A stretch of 64,000 nucleotides of DNA. Source: Pseudomonas sp. HR96 (lineage in GTDB: Bacteria > Pseudomonadota > Gammaproteobacteria > Pseudomonadales > Pseudomonadaceae). Positions 9,394 to 19,147 of this stretch are shown here, piece by piece. The first letter of the stretch is position 1; each line of letters starts with the position of its first letter. The translations under genes and the position numbers were made by a program. The notes under the pieces were generated by a model, which saw only the letters and a program-made list of their open reading frames with translations, searched no databases and had not been told where the DNA came from. The stretch covers positions 4,881,001-4,945,000 of the forward strand of contig NZ_CP139141.1 of NCBI RefSeq assembly GCF_034059295.1. Reading direction: 5' to 3'.

Positions 9394-10515
9394 TCAATGC
9401 TGCTCCCTTGATTTGGCTGGCGTCGTCGAATGAGTCGTTGCCGGCCTGGCTGGCGTTGCTGGCGTGGTCGCCGCGCCAGCGGCAGCCGGCGCCGCGCCAT
9501 GGGGCGCTGCAGTTGCATGGCCACTGGCCGGCGCATGGGCCGCCGGGGCGGCAGCGGGCGTGCTGGTGGCTGCTGGCGTGGCAGCCTGGGTGCCTGCGGG
9601 AGTCGCCGCTGGAGCCGCAGCCGGTGCCGCCTGGCCTTGCCGATCGGCCGCTTCCTGGGCCTGGGCGGCATCGCTGGCACGCTGCTCCGGCGAACGACCG
9701 TCGGTAAACACCAGCAACAGGTAGCGGCTGCGGTTGAGCGCCGCCGTGGGCACCGCGCGAACGATGGCAAACGGCTGCCCGGAGTCGTGGATGACCTCCT
9801 TGACCGTGGCTACCGGATAGCCGGCCGGAAAGCGCTGGCCGAGGCCGGAGCTGACCAGCAGGTCGCCCTCCTTGATGTCGGCGGTGTCGGCAACGTGGCG
9901 CAGCTCGAGGCTGTCCGGATCGCCGGTGCCGCTGGCGATCGCGCGCAGGCCGTTGCGATTGACCTGTACCGGAATGCTGTGGGTCGAGTCGGTGAGTAGC
10001 AGCACGCGCGAGGTGTAGGGCATCAACTCGACCACCTGACCCATCAGGCCGCGGGCATCGAGCACCGGCTGGCCCAGCACCACGCCGTCGCGTTCGCCCT
10101 TGTTGATGACGATGCGATGGGTGAAGGGGTTGGGGTCCATGCCGATCAGCTCGGCCACTTCGACCTTCTCGTTGACCAGCGCCGAGGAATTTAGCAGCTC
10201 GCGCAGGCGCACGTTCTGCTCGGTCAGGGCCGCCAGCTTCTGCAGGCGCCCCTGCAACAGCAGGGCTTCGGTCTTGAGTTTCTCGTTCTCGGCGATCAGC
10301 TCGGTGCGGCTGCCGAACTGGCTCGCCACACCCTGCCACAGACGCTGCGGCAGGTCGGTGATCCAGTAGGATTGCATCAGCACCAGCGACATCTGGCTGC
10401 GCACGGGTTTGAGCAGGGTGAAGCGCGCGTCGACCACCATCAAGGTGACCGACAGCACGACCAGCACCAGCAGGCGTACGCCCAGCGAAGGGCCCTTGGC
10501 GAAAAGCGGTTTAAT
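9394..10515 (-). CDS. mreC: Rod shape-determining protein MreC (possible ATT start)
   Basis: MreC is a bitopic inner-membrane protein with a coiled coil and a periplasmic beta-domain that binds PBP2. The product has a transmembrane helix (VRLLVLVVLSVTLMVV), a coiled coil with IAENEKLKTEALLLQGRLQKL, a beta domain with PFTHRIVINKGERDGV, and a roughly 90-residue Ala/Pro/Thr-rich tail. The first ATG/GTG/TTG in frame is a GTG at 10467, but it falls inside the transmembrane helix and has no ribosome site. A GGGAGGAG sits seven bases before an ATT at 10515, which gives IKPLFAKGPSLGVR and the complete helix, so I prefer ATT. The next in-frame stop upstream is at 10542-10540. The conservative annotation would be 9394-10467. 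Confidence 0.88.
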   Translation of the reverse strand: MKPLFAKGPSLGVRLLVLVVLSVTLMVVDARFTLLKPVRSQMSLVLMQSYWITDLPQRLWQGVASQFGSRTELIAENEKLKTEALLLQGRLQKLAALTEQNVRLRELLNSSALVNEKVEVAELIGMDPNPFTHRIVINKGERDGVVLGQPVLDARGLMGQVVELMPYTSRVLLLTDSTHSIPVQVNRNGLRAIASGTGDPDSLELRHVADTADIKEGDLLVSSGLGQRFPAGYPVATVKEVIHDSGQPFAIVRAVPTAALNRSRYLLLVFTDGRSPEQRASDAAQAQEAADRQGQAAPAAAPAATPAGTQAATPAATSTPAAAPAAHAPASGHATAAPHGAAPAAAGAATTPATPARPATTHSTTPAKSREQH

Positions 10516-10591
10516 AAGCCGCTCCTCCCAGGCAATGGTTCAAGTGGTCATTCATGGCACAGCAACCGGCTGGAAAAGACAGAACGTCTAC

Positions 10592-10613
10592 AGGCAGCAC
10601 CTGCGTGCTGCCT
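10592..10613. other. Perfect 9-bp hairpin between mreB and mreC
   Basis: AGGCAGCAC and GTGCTGCCT pair around a CTGC loop. No U-run follows on the mre (minus) strand, so this is more likely an RNA stability or attenuation element than a complete terminator. A second hairpin (GCGAGG/CCTCGC, 10684-10700) begins eight bases after the mreB stop. Together they occupy the 192-base gap and could lower mreC/mreD expression relative to mreB. Confidence 0.6.
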
Positions 10614-10707
10614 ACAGTAAGCACACAGGGTGCTGGCTGCAAACGGTAAACGCCTTGCAGGCATCTCTTGGCGAACCGCAGCGGCGAGGCAGAACCTCGC
10701 GGCGAGA

Positions 10708-11757
<1,050 letters not shown>

Positions 11758-11790
11758 CTAGGCAACGCGTGGGTAAAAAAGTGCGGCAAA

Positions 11791-11818
11791 CTCTAACAAC
11801 GGCGGGGATTTTGGGCAA
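11791..11818 (-). promoter_or_regulatory. Possible sigma70 promoter for mreB
   Basis: Read on the minus strand, TTGCCC and TTAGAG are separated by 16 bases, about 45 bases before the mreB ATG. The match to consensus is modest. The rest of the 11746-11981 gap contains AT-rich stretches that may hold the gatC promoter, but I could not settle on hexamers. Confidence 0.3.
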
Positions 11819-11981
11819 GGCGCCAATATGCTAAATTGGTTGTTTTTCCGGACAATCCCTCACCGGATCGCGGCCATCTGACCGTAGAATCGCTGAAGTG
11901 TTCCGCAACTGAGCTACGCAATCTAACACACTGCATCCAACACACGGACAGCCTCCGTTTTGTTTTCCACTGGAGATACCC

Positions 11982-12269
11982 ATGGCGCTTGATCGCTCCG
12001 ACGTGGAAAAAATCGCTCATCTGGCCCGCCTCGGGTTGAATGAAGCCGATCTGCCACGTACCACCGATGCACTCAACAGTATTCTGGGCCTGGTCGACCT
12101 GATGCAGGCGGTCGACACCACCGGCATCGAGCCGCTGGCGCACCCCCTGGAAGCCAGTCAGCGCCTGCGCGCCGACCAGGTCACCGAGCACAACAATCGG
12201 GACAATTACCAGGCCATCGCGCCCAAGGTCGAGAACGGCCTGTACCTGGTTCCGAAAGTCATCGATTAA
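11982..12269 (+). CDS. gatC: Asp-tRNA(Asn)/Glu-tRNA(Gln) amidotransferase subunit C
   Basis: The 95-residue protein has the GatC pattern ([21 protein letters not shown] near the N-terminus and a C-terminal LRAD...[24 protein letters not shown] segment). GatC wraps around GatA and stabilises the GatA-GatB contact. The enzyme converts misacylated Asp-tRNA(Asn), and in some bacteria Glu-tRNA(Gln), into the amide form. The start is ATG with TGGAGA nine bases upstream. gatA follows after 16 bases, so the three gat genes form one operon. Pseudomonads lack a direct asparaginyl route in many species, which makes the enzyme essential there. Confidence 0.96.
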   Translation: MALDRSDVEKIAHLARLGLNEADLPRTTDALNSILGLVDLMQAVDTTGIEPLAHPLEASQRLRADQVTEHNNRDNYQAIAPKVENGLYLVPKVID

Positions 12270-12285
12270 GGGAATAGAGCCTGCC

Positions 12286-13737
12286 ATGCATGAATTGACA
12301 CTGGCCGAGATCGCCCGCGGCCTCGCTGACAAGAAGTTTTCTTCCGAGGAGCTGACCCGCGCCCTGCTGGCGCGCATCCATCAGCTCGACCCGCAAATCA
12401 ACAGCTTCATCAGCGTCACCGACGAGCTGGCCATCGCCCAGGCCCAGGCCGCCGACGCCCGTCGTGCGCAGGGCGAAAGCGGTGACCTGCTGGGCGCACC
12501 GCTGGGCCACAAGGACCTGTTCTGCACCCAGGGCATCCGCACCAGCTGTGCGTCGAAAATGCTCGACAACTTCAAGGCGCCCTACGACGCCACCGTGGTT
12601 GCCAAGCTGGCCGCTGCCGGCACCGTGACACTGGGCAAGACCAACATGGACGAATTCGCCATGGGTTCGGCCAACGAGAGCAGCTGGTACGGCGCGGTGA
12701 AGAACCCGTGGAACCTGGACCACGTACCGGGCGGTTCGTCCGGCGGTTCGGCCGCCGCCGTGGCCGCGCGCCTGCTGCCTGTGGCCACCGCCACCGACAC
12801 CGGCGGCTCGATCCGCCAGCCGGCGGCCTTTACCAACCTCACCGGACTGAAACCGACGTATGGTCGCGTTTCGCGCTGGGGCATGATCGCCTACGCTTCC
12901 AGCCTCGACCAGGGTGGCGTGCTGGCGCGCACTGCCGAGGACTGCGCACTGCTGCTGCAAGGCATGGCCGGTTTCGACCCGCTGGACTCCACCAGCATCG
13001 ACCAGCCGGTGCCGAACTACCGCAGCGAGCTCAACGGCTCGCTGCAGGGCCTGCGCATCGGCGTGCCCAAGGAATACTTCGGCGAAGGCCTGGACCCGCG
13101 CATCGCCGAGCTGATCCACGCCAGCGTCAAGGAGCTGGAAAAGCTCGGCGCGGTGGTCAAGCCGATCAGCCTGCCGAACATGCAGCACGCCATCCCGGCC
13201 TACTACGTGATCGCCCCTGCGGAAGCCTCCTCCAACCTGTCGCGTTTCGACGGCGTACGCTTCGGCTATCGCTGCGAGAACCCCAAGGACCTCACCGACC
13301 TCTACGAGCGCTCGCGCGCCGAAGGTTTTGGCGCCGAGGTGCAGCGGCGCATCATGGTCGGCGCCTATGCGCTGTCGGCCGGCTACTATGACGCCTACTA
13401 CCTGCAGGCGCAGAAGATCCGTCGCCTGATCAAGAACGACTTCATGGCCGCCTTTGAAGAAGTCGACGTAATTCTAGGCCCGACCACGCCGAACCCGGCG
13501 TGGAAGCTCGGCGCCAAGAACAACGACCCGGTTGCCGCCTACCTCGAAGACGTCTACACCATCACCGCCAACCTCGCCGGCCTGCCCGGCCTGTCGATGC
13601 CGGCCGGTTTCGTCGAGGGCCTGCCGGTGGGCGTGCAACTGCTGGCGCCGTACTTCCAGGAAGGTCGCCTGCTCAACGTAGCCCATCGCTACCAGCAGGC
13701 CACCGACTGGCACACCCGTACCCCGGCCGGTTTCTAA
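12286..13737 (+). CDS. gatA: Amidotransferase subunit A (glutaminase)
   Basis: GatA is the amidase-signature subunit that releases ammonia from glutamine. The 483-residue product has the complete Ser-cisSer-Lys triad: Lys76 (GHKDLF), Ser151 (VPGGSSGGS) and Ser175 (TDTGGS). The spacings of 75 and 99 residues equal those in the characterised Staphylococcus enzyme. The ATG at 12286 follows the gatC stop by 16 bases with GGAATAG upstream, and the gatB ATG follows the stop by 10 bases. Ammonia made here travels through a tunnel to the GatB active site. Confidence 0.98.
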   Translation: MHELTLAEIARGLADKKFSSEELTRALLARIHQLDPQINSFISVTDELAIAQAQAADARRAQGESGDLLGAPLGHKDLFCTQGIRTSCASKMLDNFKAPYDATVVAKLAAAGTVTLGKTNMDEFAMGSANESSWYGAVKNPWNLDHVPGGSSGGSAAAVAARLLPVATATDTGGSIRQPAAFTNLTGLKPTYGRVSRWGMIAYASSLDQGGVLARTAEDCALLLQGMAGFDPLDSTSIDQPVPNYRSELNGSLQGLRIGVPKEYFGEGLDPRIAELIHASVKELEKLGAVVKPISLPNMQHAIPAYYVIAPAEASSNLSRFDGVRFGYRCENPKDLTDLYERSRAEGFGAEVQRRIMVGAYALSAGYYDAYYLQAQKIRRLIKNDFMAAFEEVDVILGPTTPNPAWKLGAKNNDPVAAYLEDVYTITANLAGLPGLSMPAGFVEGLPVGVQLLAPYFQEGRLLNVAHRYQQATDWHTRTPAGF

Positions 13738-13747
13738 GGAGAAAGCT

Positions 13748-15193
13748 ATGCAATGGGAAGTCGTTATCGGGCTGGAGATTCACACCCAGCTCAGCACCCA
13801 GTCGAAGATTTTCTCCGGCAGTTCCACCACCTTCGGTTCCGAGCCGAACACCCAGGCCAGCCTGGTCGACCTCGGCATGCCCGGCGTGCTGCCGGTGCTC
13901 AACCAGGAAGCGGTGCGCATGGCAGTGATGTTCGGCCTGGCGATCGACGCCGAAATCGGCCAGCACAACGTGTTCGCGCGCAAGAACTACTTCTACCCCG
14001 ACCTGCCCAAGGGCTATCAGATCAGCCAGATGGAGCTGCCGATCGTCGGCAAGGGCCACCTGGACATCACCCTGGAAGACGGCACCATCAAGCGCATCGG
14101 CGTGACCCGCGCGCACCTCGAAGAAGACGCCGGCAAGAGTCTGCACGAAGACTTCAGCGGCAGCACCGGCATCGACCTCAACCGCGCCGGCACCCCGCTG
14201 CTGGAGATCGTGTCCGAGCCGGACATGCGCAGTGCCAAGGAAGCCGTGGCCTACGTCAAGGCCATGCACTCGCTGGTGCGCTACCTGGGCATCTGCGACG
14301 GCAACATGGCCGAAGGCTCGCTGCGCTGCGACTGCAACGTCTCGGTGCGCCCGGTAGGGCAAAAGGAATTCGGCACCCGCTGCGAGATCAAAAACGTCAA
14401 CTCGTTCCGCTTCATAGAACGCGCCATCAACAGTGAAGTGGCGCGCCAGATCGAGCTGATCGAAGACGGCGGCAAGGTCATTCAGCAGACCCGCCTGTAC
14501 GACCCGAACAAGGACGAGACCCGCGCCATGCGCAGCAAGGAGGAAGCCAACGACTACCGTTACTTCCCCGACCCGGACCTGCTGCCGGTGGTCATCGAGG
14601 ACGCCTTCCTCGACGCCACCCGCGCCACCTTGCCAGAGCTGCCGCCGCAGAAGCGCGAGCGCTTCCAGCGCCAGTTCGGCCTGTCGCTGTACGACGCCAG
14701 CGTGCTGGCTTCCAGCCGTGAGCAGGCCGACTACTTCGAGCAGGTCGTCAGCATCGGCGGCGACGCCAAGCTGGCAGCGAACTGGGTCATGGTCGAACTG
14801 GGCAGCCTGCTCAACAAGCTGGGCCTGGAGATCGACCAGGCACCGGTCAGCGCCGAGCAACTGGGCGGCATGCTGCTGCGCATCAAGGACAACACCATCT
14901 CCGGCAAAATCGCCAAGATGGTGTTCGAGGCGATGGCCAACGGTGAAGGCAGCGCCGATCAGATCATCGAAGCCAAGGGCCTCAAGCAGGTGACCGACAG
15001 CGGCGCGATCGAGAAGGTGCTGGACGAAGTGCTGGCCGCCAACGCTGAACAGGTCGAGCAATACCGCGCTGCCGACGAGGCCAAGCGCGGCAAGATGTTC
15101 GGCTTCTTCGTCGGCCAGGCCATGAAAGCCTCCAAGGGCAAGGCCAACCCGCAACAGGTGAACGAATTGCTCAAGAGCAAGCTCGAAGGCTGA
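13748..15193 (+). CDS. gatB: Amidotransferase subunit B
   Basis: GatB carries the kinase/transamidase site that activates the tRNA-bound Asp or Glu with ATP. The 481-residue protein begins [20 protein letters not shown] and has the family markers [27 protein letters not shown] and [15 protein letters not shown] (zinc-binding cysteines). It ends with the YqeY-like tRNA-binding tail ([18 protein letters not shown]). A GGAGAAAG ribosome site precedes the ATG. The gene ends just upstream of a good hairpin terminator, closing the gatCAB operon. Confidence 0.98.
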   Translation: MQWEVVIGLEIHTQLSTQSKIFSGSSTTFGSEPNTQASLVDLGMPGVLPVLNQEAVRMAVMFGLAIDAEIGQHNVFARKNYFYPDLPKGYQISQMELPIVGKGHLDITLEDGTIKRIGVTRAHLEEDAGKSLHEDFSGSTGIDLNRAGTPLLEIVSEPDMRSAKEAVAYVKAMHSLVRYLGICDGNMAEGSLRCDCNVSVRPVGQKEFGTRCEIKNVNSFRFIERAINSEVARQIELIEDGGKVIQQTRLYDPNKDETRAMRSKEEANDYRYFPDPDLLPVVIEDAFLDATRATLPELPPQKRERFQRQFGLSLYDASVLASSREQADYFEQVVSIGGDAKLAANWVMVELGSLLNKLGLEIDQAPVSAEQLGGMLLRIKDNTISGKIAKMVFEAMANGEGSADQIIEAKGLKQVTDSGAIEKVLDEVLAANAEQVEQYRAADEAKRGKMFGFFVGQAMKASKGKANPQQVNELLKSKLEG

Positions 15194-15211
15194 TCGTTCC
15201 TCCGGTCAGAA

Positions 15212-15239
15212 AGCCCGGGGGCAAAGCCCCCGAGCTTTT
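15212..15239 (+). terminator. Rho-independent terminator after gatB
   Basis: The stem AGC-C-CGGGGGC / GCCCCCG-A-GCT has an AAA loop and one internal mismatch, and is followed by TTTT. It lies 18 bases after the gatB stop. Confidence 0.8.
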
Positions 15240-15267
15240 CCGGGCACCTCGACAAGGATCCCCCGAC

Positions 15268-15645
15268 ATGTGGCGCCTGCTCTCGGCTCTCGCCCTCATT
15301 AGCCTCCTCGCCGGCTGCGCCAGCCAGGAATCGCTCATCGACCCCCACGGCTACAACGAAACCGGCGCGGCATCCTTCTATGCTGCTCGCCATCAGGGCC
15401 GGCGCACCGCCAGCGGCGAGCGCTTCGACCAGAACGACCTGACCGCCGCCCACCGCCGCCTGCCGTTCGACACCCGCGTACAGGTCACCAACCTGGCCAA
15501 CGGGCGCAGCGTCGTGGTGCGCATCAACGACCGCGGCCCGCACACCCGCTCGCGACTGATCGATGTCTCGCGCGCCGCCGCCGAACAACTCGGCATGATC
15601 GGTAGCGGAACCGCGCAAGTGCGGGTACAAAGTCTTTCCGACTGA
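15268..15645 (+). CDS. RlpA-like double-psi beta-barrel lipoprotein, no SPOR domain
   Basis: A 125-residue protein with a lipoprotein signal peptide (lipobox LLAGC, lipidated Cys near residue 17) and a single double-psi beta-barrel (ASFYAARHQGRRTASGERFDQ... NDRGPHTRSRLIDVSRAAAEQLG). The His and Asp typical of RlpA lytic transglycosylases (HRRLPFDT, NDRGPH) are present. Classical RlpA is longer and ends in a peptidoglycan-binding SPOR domain, which is missing here, so this is a minimal paralogue rather than the septal RlpA. It follows the gat terminator and may be co-transcribed with the exchanger gene 14 bases downstream. Confidence 0.85.
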   Translation: MWRLLSALALISLLAGCASQESLIDPHGYNETGAASFYAARHQGRRTASGERFDQNDLTAAHRRLPFDTRVQVTNLANGRSVVVRINDRGPHTRSRLIDVSRAAAEQLGMIGSGTAQVRVQSLSD

Positions 15646-15659
15646 ACTCTCCAGGATCT

Positions 15660-16748
15660 ATCGCCATCTTCGACGTCGCGCCCCCTCTTGCCCTGAGCCT
15701 GCTGCAATGGGCCGCCGGCCTGCTGCTGCTGATCGGCGGCGCCGACCTGCTGGTGCGCGCCGCCGTGCGCCTGGCCAACCGCTGGCGGGTACGCCCACTG
15801 ATCATCGGCCTGAGCATGGTGGCCTGCGGCAGCAGTGCGCCGCAGCTGGTCATCAGCCTGCAGGCAGCCTTGGGCGGCGCCCAGGACATTGCCGTGAGCA
15901 GTGTGTTCGGCAGCAACATCTTCAACCTGCTGGTGACCCTCGGCTTGACCGCCCTGCTCACGCCGCTGCGGGTTTCGCGCACCTTGGTGCGCCTGGACAT
16001 CCCGTTGATGATCGGTGCCAGCCTTCTGGTCTGGTTGCTGTCGCTGAATCAGCAGCTGGGTCGCCTGGAAGGCCTGGCGCTGCTGTGCGGCTTGGCCCTG
16101 TACCTGTTCCTGATCCGCCGCCAGGCCCGGCGCCAGCAACGCCCGCTGCCCGCAACCGGGCAGCCGGCAACGCGCGCCTGGCCGCAGCTGCTGGTGCTGC
16201 TGGCGGGGCTTGGACTGTTGATCGCTGGCGGCCACCTGCTGCTGGACGCTGCAGTGGACATCGCCGAGGGTTACGGCCTGTCCGATCGCATCATCGGCCT
16301 GACCATCGTCGCCGTCGGCACCTCGATGCCGGAACTGGCCACTTCCTTGATCGCCGCGCTGCGCGGCCAGCGCGACCTGGCCGTGGGCAATGTGGTGGGC
16401 AGCTGCCTGTTCAACCTGCTCGGGGTGCTGGGCCTGACCGCGCTGGCTGCCCCGCAACCCTTGAGCATTTCACCCAATGCGCTGACGTTCGACCTGCCGG
16501 TGATGATAGGCGTTGCAGCCTTGAGCCTGCCGTTGTTTCTCAGCGGCTTTCGCATCACCCGCGCCGAAGGCATCGCCCTGCTCGGCCTGTACCTGGCCTA
16601 TGGGCTGCACGTGATTGCCTTCAGCACCGGGCTGGGGCTGGCAACACGGCTGGAGCGGCTGATGCTGTTCTATGGGCTGCCGCTGCTGGCGGCGCTGCTG
16701 CTGGCCAGCTTCGTGCGAGGGTGGCGCAGGCAGCAACGCAAGGGCTGA
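15660..16748 (+). CDS. Na+/Ca2+ exchanger-family protein (YrbG type), unusual start
   Basis: A polytopic membrane protein with the two inverted CaCA repeats: GGADLLVRAAVRLANRW...SMVACGSSAPQLVISL in the first half and GGHLLLDAAVDIAEGYGL...VAVGTSMPELATSL in the second. These are the alpha-repeats that bind cation in the prokaryotic YrbG branch. In the first repeat the usual GTS-PE motif reads GSSAPQ, so the acidic residue is Gln, which may change ion selectivity. The reading frame is open and hydrophobic upstream of the first GTG (15753), and homology needs that region (LSLLQWAAGLLLLIGGADLL). No ATG, GTG or TTG lies between the in-frame stop at 15603 and 15753. I tentatively start at the ATC at 15660, just after AGGA. 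Confidence 0.8.
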   Translation: MAIFDVAPPLALSLLQWAAGLLLLIGGADLLVRAAVRLANRWRVRPLIIGLSMVACGSSAPQLVISLQAALGGAQDIAVSSVFGSNIFNLLVTLGLTALLTPLRVSRTLVRLDIPLMIGASLLVWLLSLNQQLGRLEGLALLCGLALYLFLIRRQARRQQRPLPATGQPATRAWPQLLVLLAGLGLLIAGGHLLLDAAVDIAEGYGLSDRIIGLTIVAVGTSMPELATSLIAALRGQRDLAVGNVVGSCLFNLLGVLGLTALAAPQPLSISPNALTFDLPVMIGVAALSLPLFLSGFRITRAEGIALLGLYLAYGLHVIAFSTGLGLATRLERLMLFYGLPLLAALLLASFVRGWRRQQRKG

Positions 16749-16756
16749 GGGACTTG

Positions 16757-18118
16757 TCAAAGCTTGGAACCGCGCCGACGCTTGATCACAAAGGCCACAC
16801 CCAGCAACGCCATCCAGAACGGGATCAGGATCACCGAGATGCGGATCCCCGGGGTCATGTACATGATCACCAGGATGCCCGCCAGAAACGCCAGGCACAG
16901 GTAGTTGGTCAGCGGGTAGCCCCAGCTGGGAAAGAGGGTCGTCCGACCTTCGCCGCGCTTGGCAGCGCGGAACTTCAGGTGGGTGATACTGATGATGCAC
17001 CAGTTGATCACCAGCGCCGACACCACCAGCGACATCAGCAACTGCAGCGCTTCGCCGGGCATCACGTAGTTGACCACGACGCACAAGGCCGTGGCCAGGG
17101 CCGAGACGCCCAGGGCGGTGAGCGGTACGCCACCGCTGTTGACCTTGAGCAACGCCTTGGGCGCGTCGCCCTGGCGCGCCAGGCCGAACAGCATGCGGCT
17201 GTTGCAGTACACGCAGCTGTTGTAGACCGACAGCGCGGCGGTCAACACCACCACGTTGAGCACGTTGGCGACTGCATTGGCGTTCAGGGCGTGGAAGATC
17301 AGCACGAACGGGCTACCGCCCTGCACCACGTTCTGCCACGGGAACAGCGACAGCAGAATGAACAGCGCCCCCACATAGAACAGGAGAATCCGGTAGATCA
17401 CCTGGTTGGTCGCCCGCGGGATGCTGCGCTGCGGATCGTCCGCTTCGGCAGCGGTGATACCCACCAGTTCCAGGCCGCCAAAAGAGAACATGATCACCGC
17501 CATGGCGCTGATCAGGCCGCCGACGCCGGTGGCGAAGAAGCCGCCGTGCTGCCAGAGATTGGCAACGCCAGCCTGCGGGCCGCCGTTGCCGCTGAGCAAC
17601 AGCCAGGCGCCGAAGCCGATCATGGCGATGATCGCCACCACCTTGACCAGCGAGAACCAGAACTCCATCTCCCCGTAGACCTTGACCTGGCTGAGGTTGA
17701 TCAGGTTGATCAGCACGAAGAAGAACATTGCCGTGATCCAGGTTGGAAACCCTGGCAGCCAATAGTCGACGAACACGCCCACCGCCGTCAGCTCGGCCAT
17801 GCCCACCAGCACGTACAGCACCCAGTAGTTCCAGCCCGACATGAAGCCGGCGAACTCGCCCCAGTAGCTGTGGGCAAAGTGGCTGAAGGAACCGGCGACC
17901 GGCTCCTCGACCACCATTTCACCCATCTGGCGCATGATGAAGAAGGCAATCAGCCCGGCGATCGCATAGCCGAGGATCACCGAGGGGCCAGCCATGCCGA
18001 TGGTCTGGCCGATGCTCAGGAACAGGCCGGTGCCGAGCGCACCACCCAGGGCGATGAGTTGGATATGGCGGTTTTTCAGGCCGCGGTGCAGGCCTGCGGG
18101 CGCCGATTGGTCAACCAT
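16757..18118 (-). CDS. Amino acid permease, AAT family (AroP/ProY-like)
   Basis: The 453-residue protein has about 12 membrane segments and the APC-superfamily N-terminal signature (LKNRHIQLIALGGALGTGLFL) and the GEM-P motif region (MGEMVVEEPVAGSFSHFAHSYWG). It is a secondary transporter of amino acids driven by protons. AAT members take up aromatic residues, proline or D-Ser/D-Ala/Gly, and I cannot assign the substrate. The stop is convergent with the exchanger gene eight bases away. Upstream on the same strand is an AEC carrier gene and a GntR regulator, which may control both. Confidence 0.9.
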   Translation of the reverse strand: MVDQSAPAGLHRGLKNRHIQLIALGGALGTGLFLSIGQTIGMAGPSVILGYAIAGLIAFFIMRQMGEMVVEEPVAGSFSHFAHSYWGEFAGFMSGWNYWVLYVLVGMAELTAVGVFVDYWLPGFPTWITAMFFFVLINLINLSQVKVYGEMEFWFSLVKVVAIIAMIGFGAWLLLSGNGGPQAGVANLWQHGGFFATGVGGLISAMAVIMFSFGGLELVGITAAEADDPQRSIPRATNQVIYRILLFYVGALFILLSLFPWQNVVQGGSPFVLIFHALNANAVANVLNVVVLTAALSVYNSCVYCNSRMLFGLARQGDAPKALLKVNSGGVPLTALGVSALATALCVVVNYVMPGEALQLLMSLVVSALVINWCIISITHLKFRAAKRGEGRTTLFPSWGYPLTNYLCLAFLAGILVIMYMTPGIRISVILIPFWMALLGVAFVIKRRRGSKL

Positions 18119-18173
18119 GGAGGGGTCCTTCGCAGTGTCGTGAGCGCCGAGGCTGGCGGTGGGCGCACAGGAT

Positions 18174-19115
18174 CTATATCCAGCCGCCGCACTGCAAGAG
18201 GAAAATGCCGATATTGGTGGTGATCGCTGCGGCGACGGTGGTGATCACGATGATCGCCGCCGCCAACTGGTGGTTGCCATTGGCCGCGCGGGCCATGACG
18301 TAGCTGGCCGCCGCAGTGGGCGCGCCGATGTAGAGAAACAGGATGCCCAGTTCGGCCTTGCGAAAACCCAGGGCCCAGGCGATGAAGGTGAAGATCAGCG
18401 GCAGCCAGACCATCTTCACCAGACTGGCGTCGACCGCCAGCGCACCACTCTCGCGCAGGGCCGCCAACGACAGGGTGCCACCGATGCAGATCAGCGCCAA
18501 AGGCAGGGTCATCTGCGCCACGTAGTCGCCGGAGGAGAGAATCCAGTTGGGCAGCGGCACCTGCCAGATGGCCATGGGCGTGGCGGCGATCACGCTAATG
18601 ATCAACGGGTTGGCCACCACGCTCTTGGTGATGCTCCAGGGGTCGGACTTGATCACCGGGCTGTAGATGGCCAGCACTACGGTCGACAGCGAGTTGTAGA
18701 GAACAATCACCAGGCCCGCCAGGATCGCCCCCAACGAGATGCCGTAGTCGCCGTACATGCTGGCCGCCAGCGCCAGGCCGATGACGCCGTTGTTGCCGCG
18801 GAACGCGCCCTGGGCATAAATGCCACGGTCGGCCAGCGGCGCCCGCCAGATGGCCATGCCCCAACTGATGGCGAAGCTGGCGACCGTAGCGAAGATAAAG
18901 TAGAAGATCAGCCCCGGCTTGATCGCGGCGTGCAGGTCGGCGTGGTAGATGCCCAGAAACAGCAGCGCCGGCATGCACACGTTGAACACCAGCGACGACG
19001 CGGTGTGGATGAAATTGTCGTTGATCCAGTCGATGCGCTTGAGCAGCACACCGAGAAACAGCATGGCGAACACCGGCATGGTGATGTTCAACGTTTGCAG
19101 GAAGATCGCCAGCAT
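18174..19115 (-). CDS. AEC (auxin efflux carrier) family transporter
   Basis: A 313-residue protein with about ten hydrophobic segments that starts MLAIFLQTLNITMPVFAMLFLGVLLKRI, typical of the AEC family. Such proteins in bacteria export or import small organic acids such as malate or malonate. The substrate here is unknown. The gene lies 32 bases downstream of a GntR/FCD regulator gene on the same strand and 55 bases upstream of the permease gene, so the three look like one transcription unit in which the regulator controls uptake genes. Confidence 0.88.
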   Translation of the reverse strand: MLAIFLQTLNITMPVFAMLFLGVLLKRIDWINDNFIHTASSLVFNVCMPALLFLGIYHADLHAAIKPGLIFYFIFATVASFAISWGMAIWRAPLADRGIYAQGAFRGNNGVIGLALAASMYGDYGISLGAILAGLVIVLYNSLSTVVLAIYSPVIKSDPWSITKSVVANPLIISVIAATPMAIWQVPLPNWILSSGDYVAQMTLPLALICIGGTLSLAALRESGALAVDASLVKMVWLPLIFTFIAWALGFRKAELGILFLYIGAPTAAASYVMARAANGNHQLAAAIIVITTVAAAITTNIGIFLLQCGGWI

Positions 19116-19147
19116 GCCGGGGCATCCTTGTGGTCAGGGCTTGTGGG

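Noticed and set aside
11793..12377. 194-codon minus-strand open frame over gatC
   Set aside because: It overlaps gatC and both flanking starts, and no family fits.
15707..18223. 838-codon open frame across the exchanger and permease genes
   Set aside because: It runs through two real genes on different strands, is Gln/His/Arg-rich and has no ribosome site or domain.
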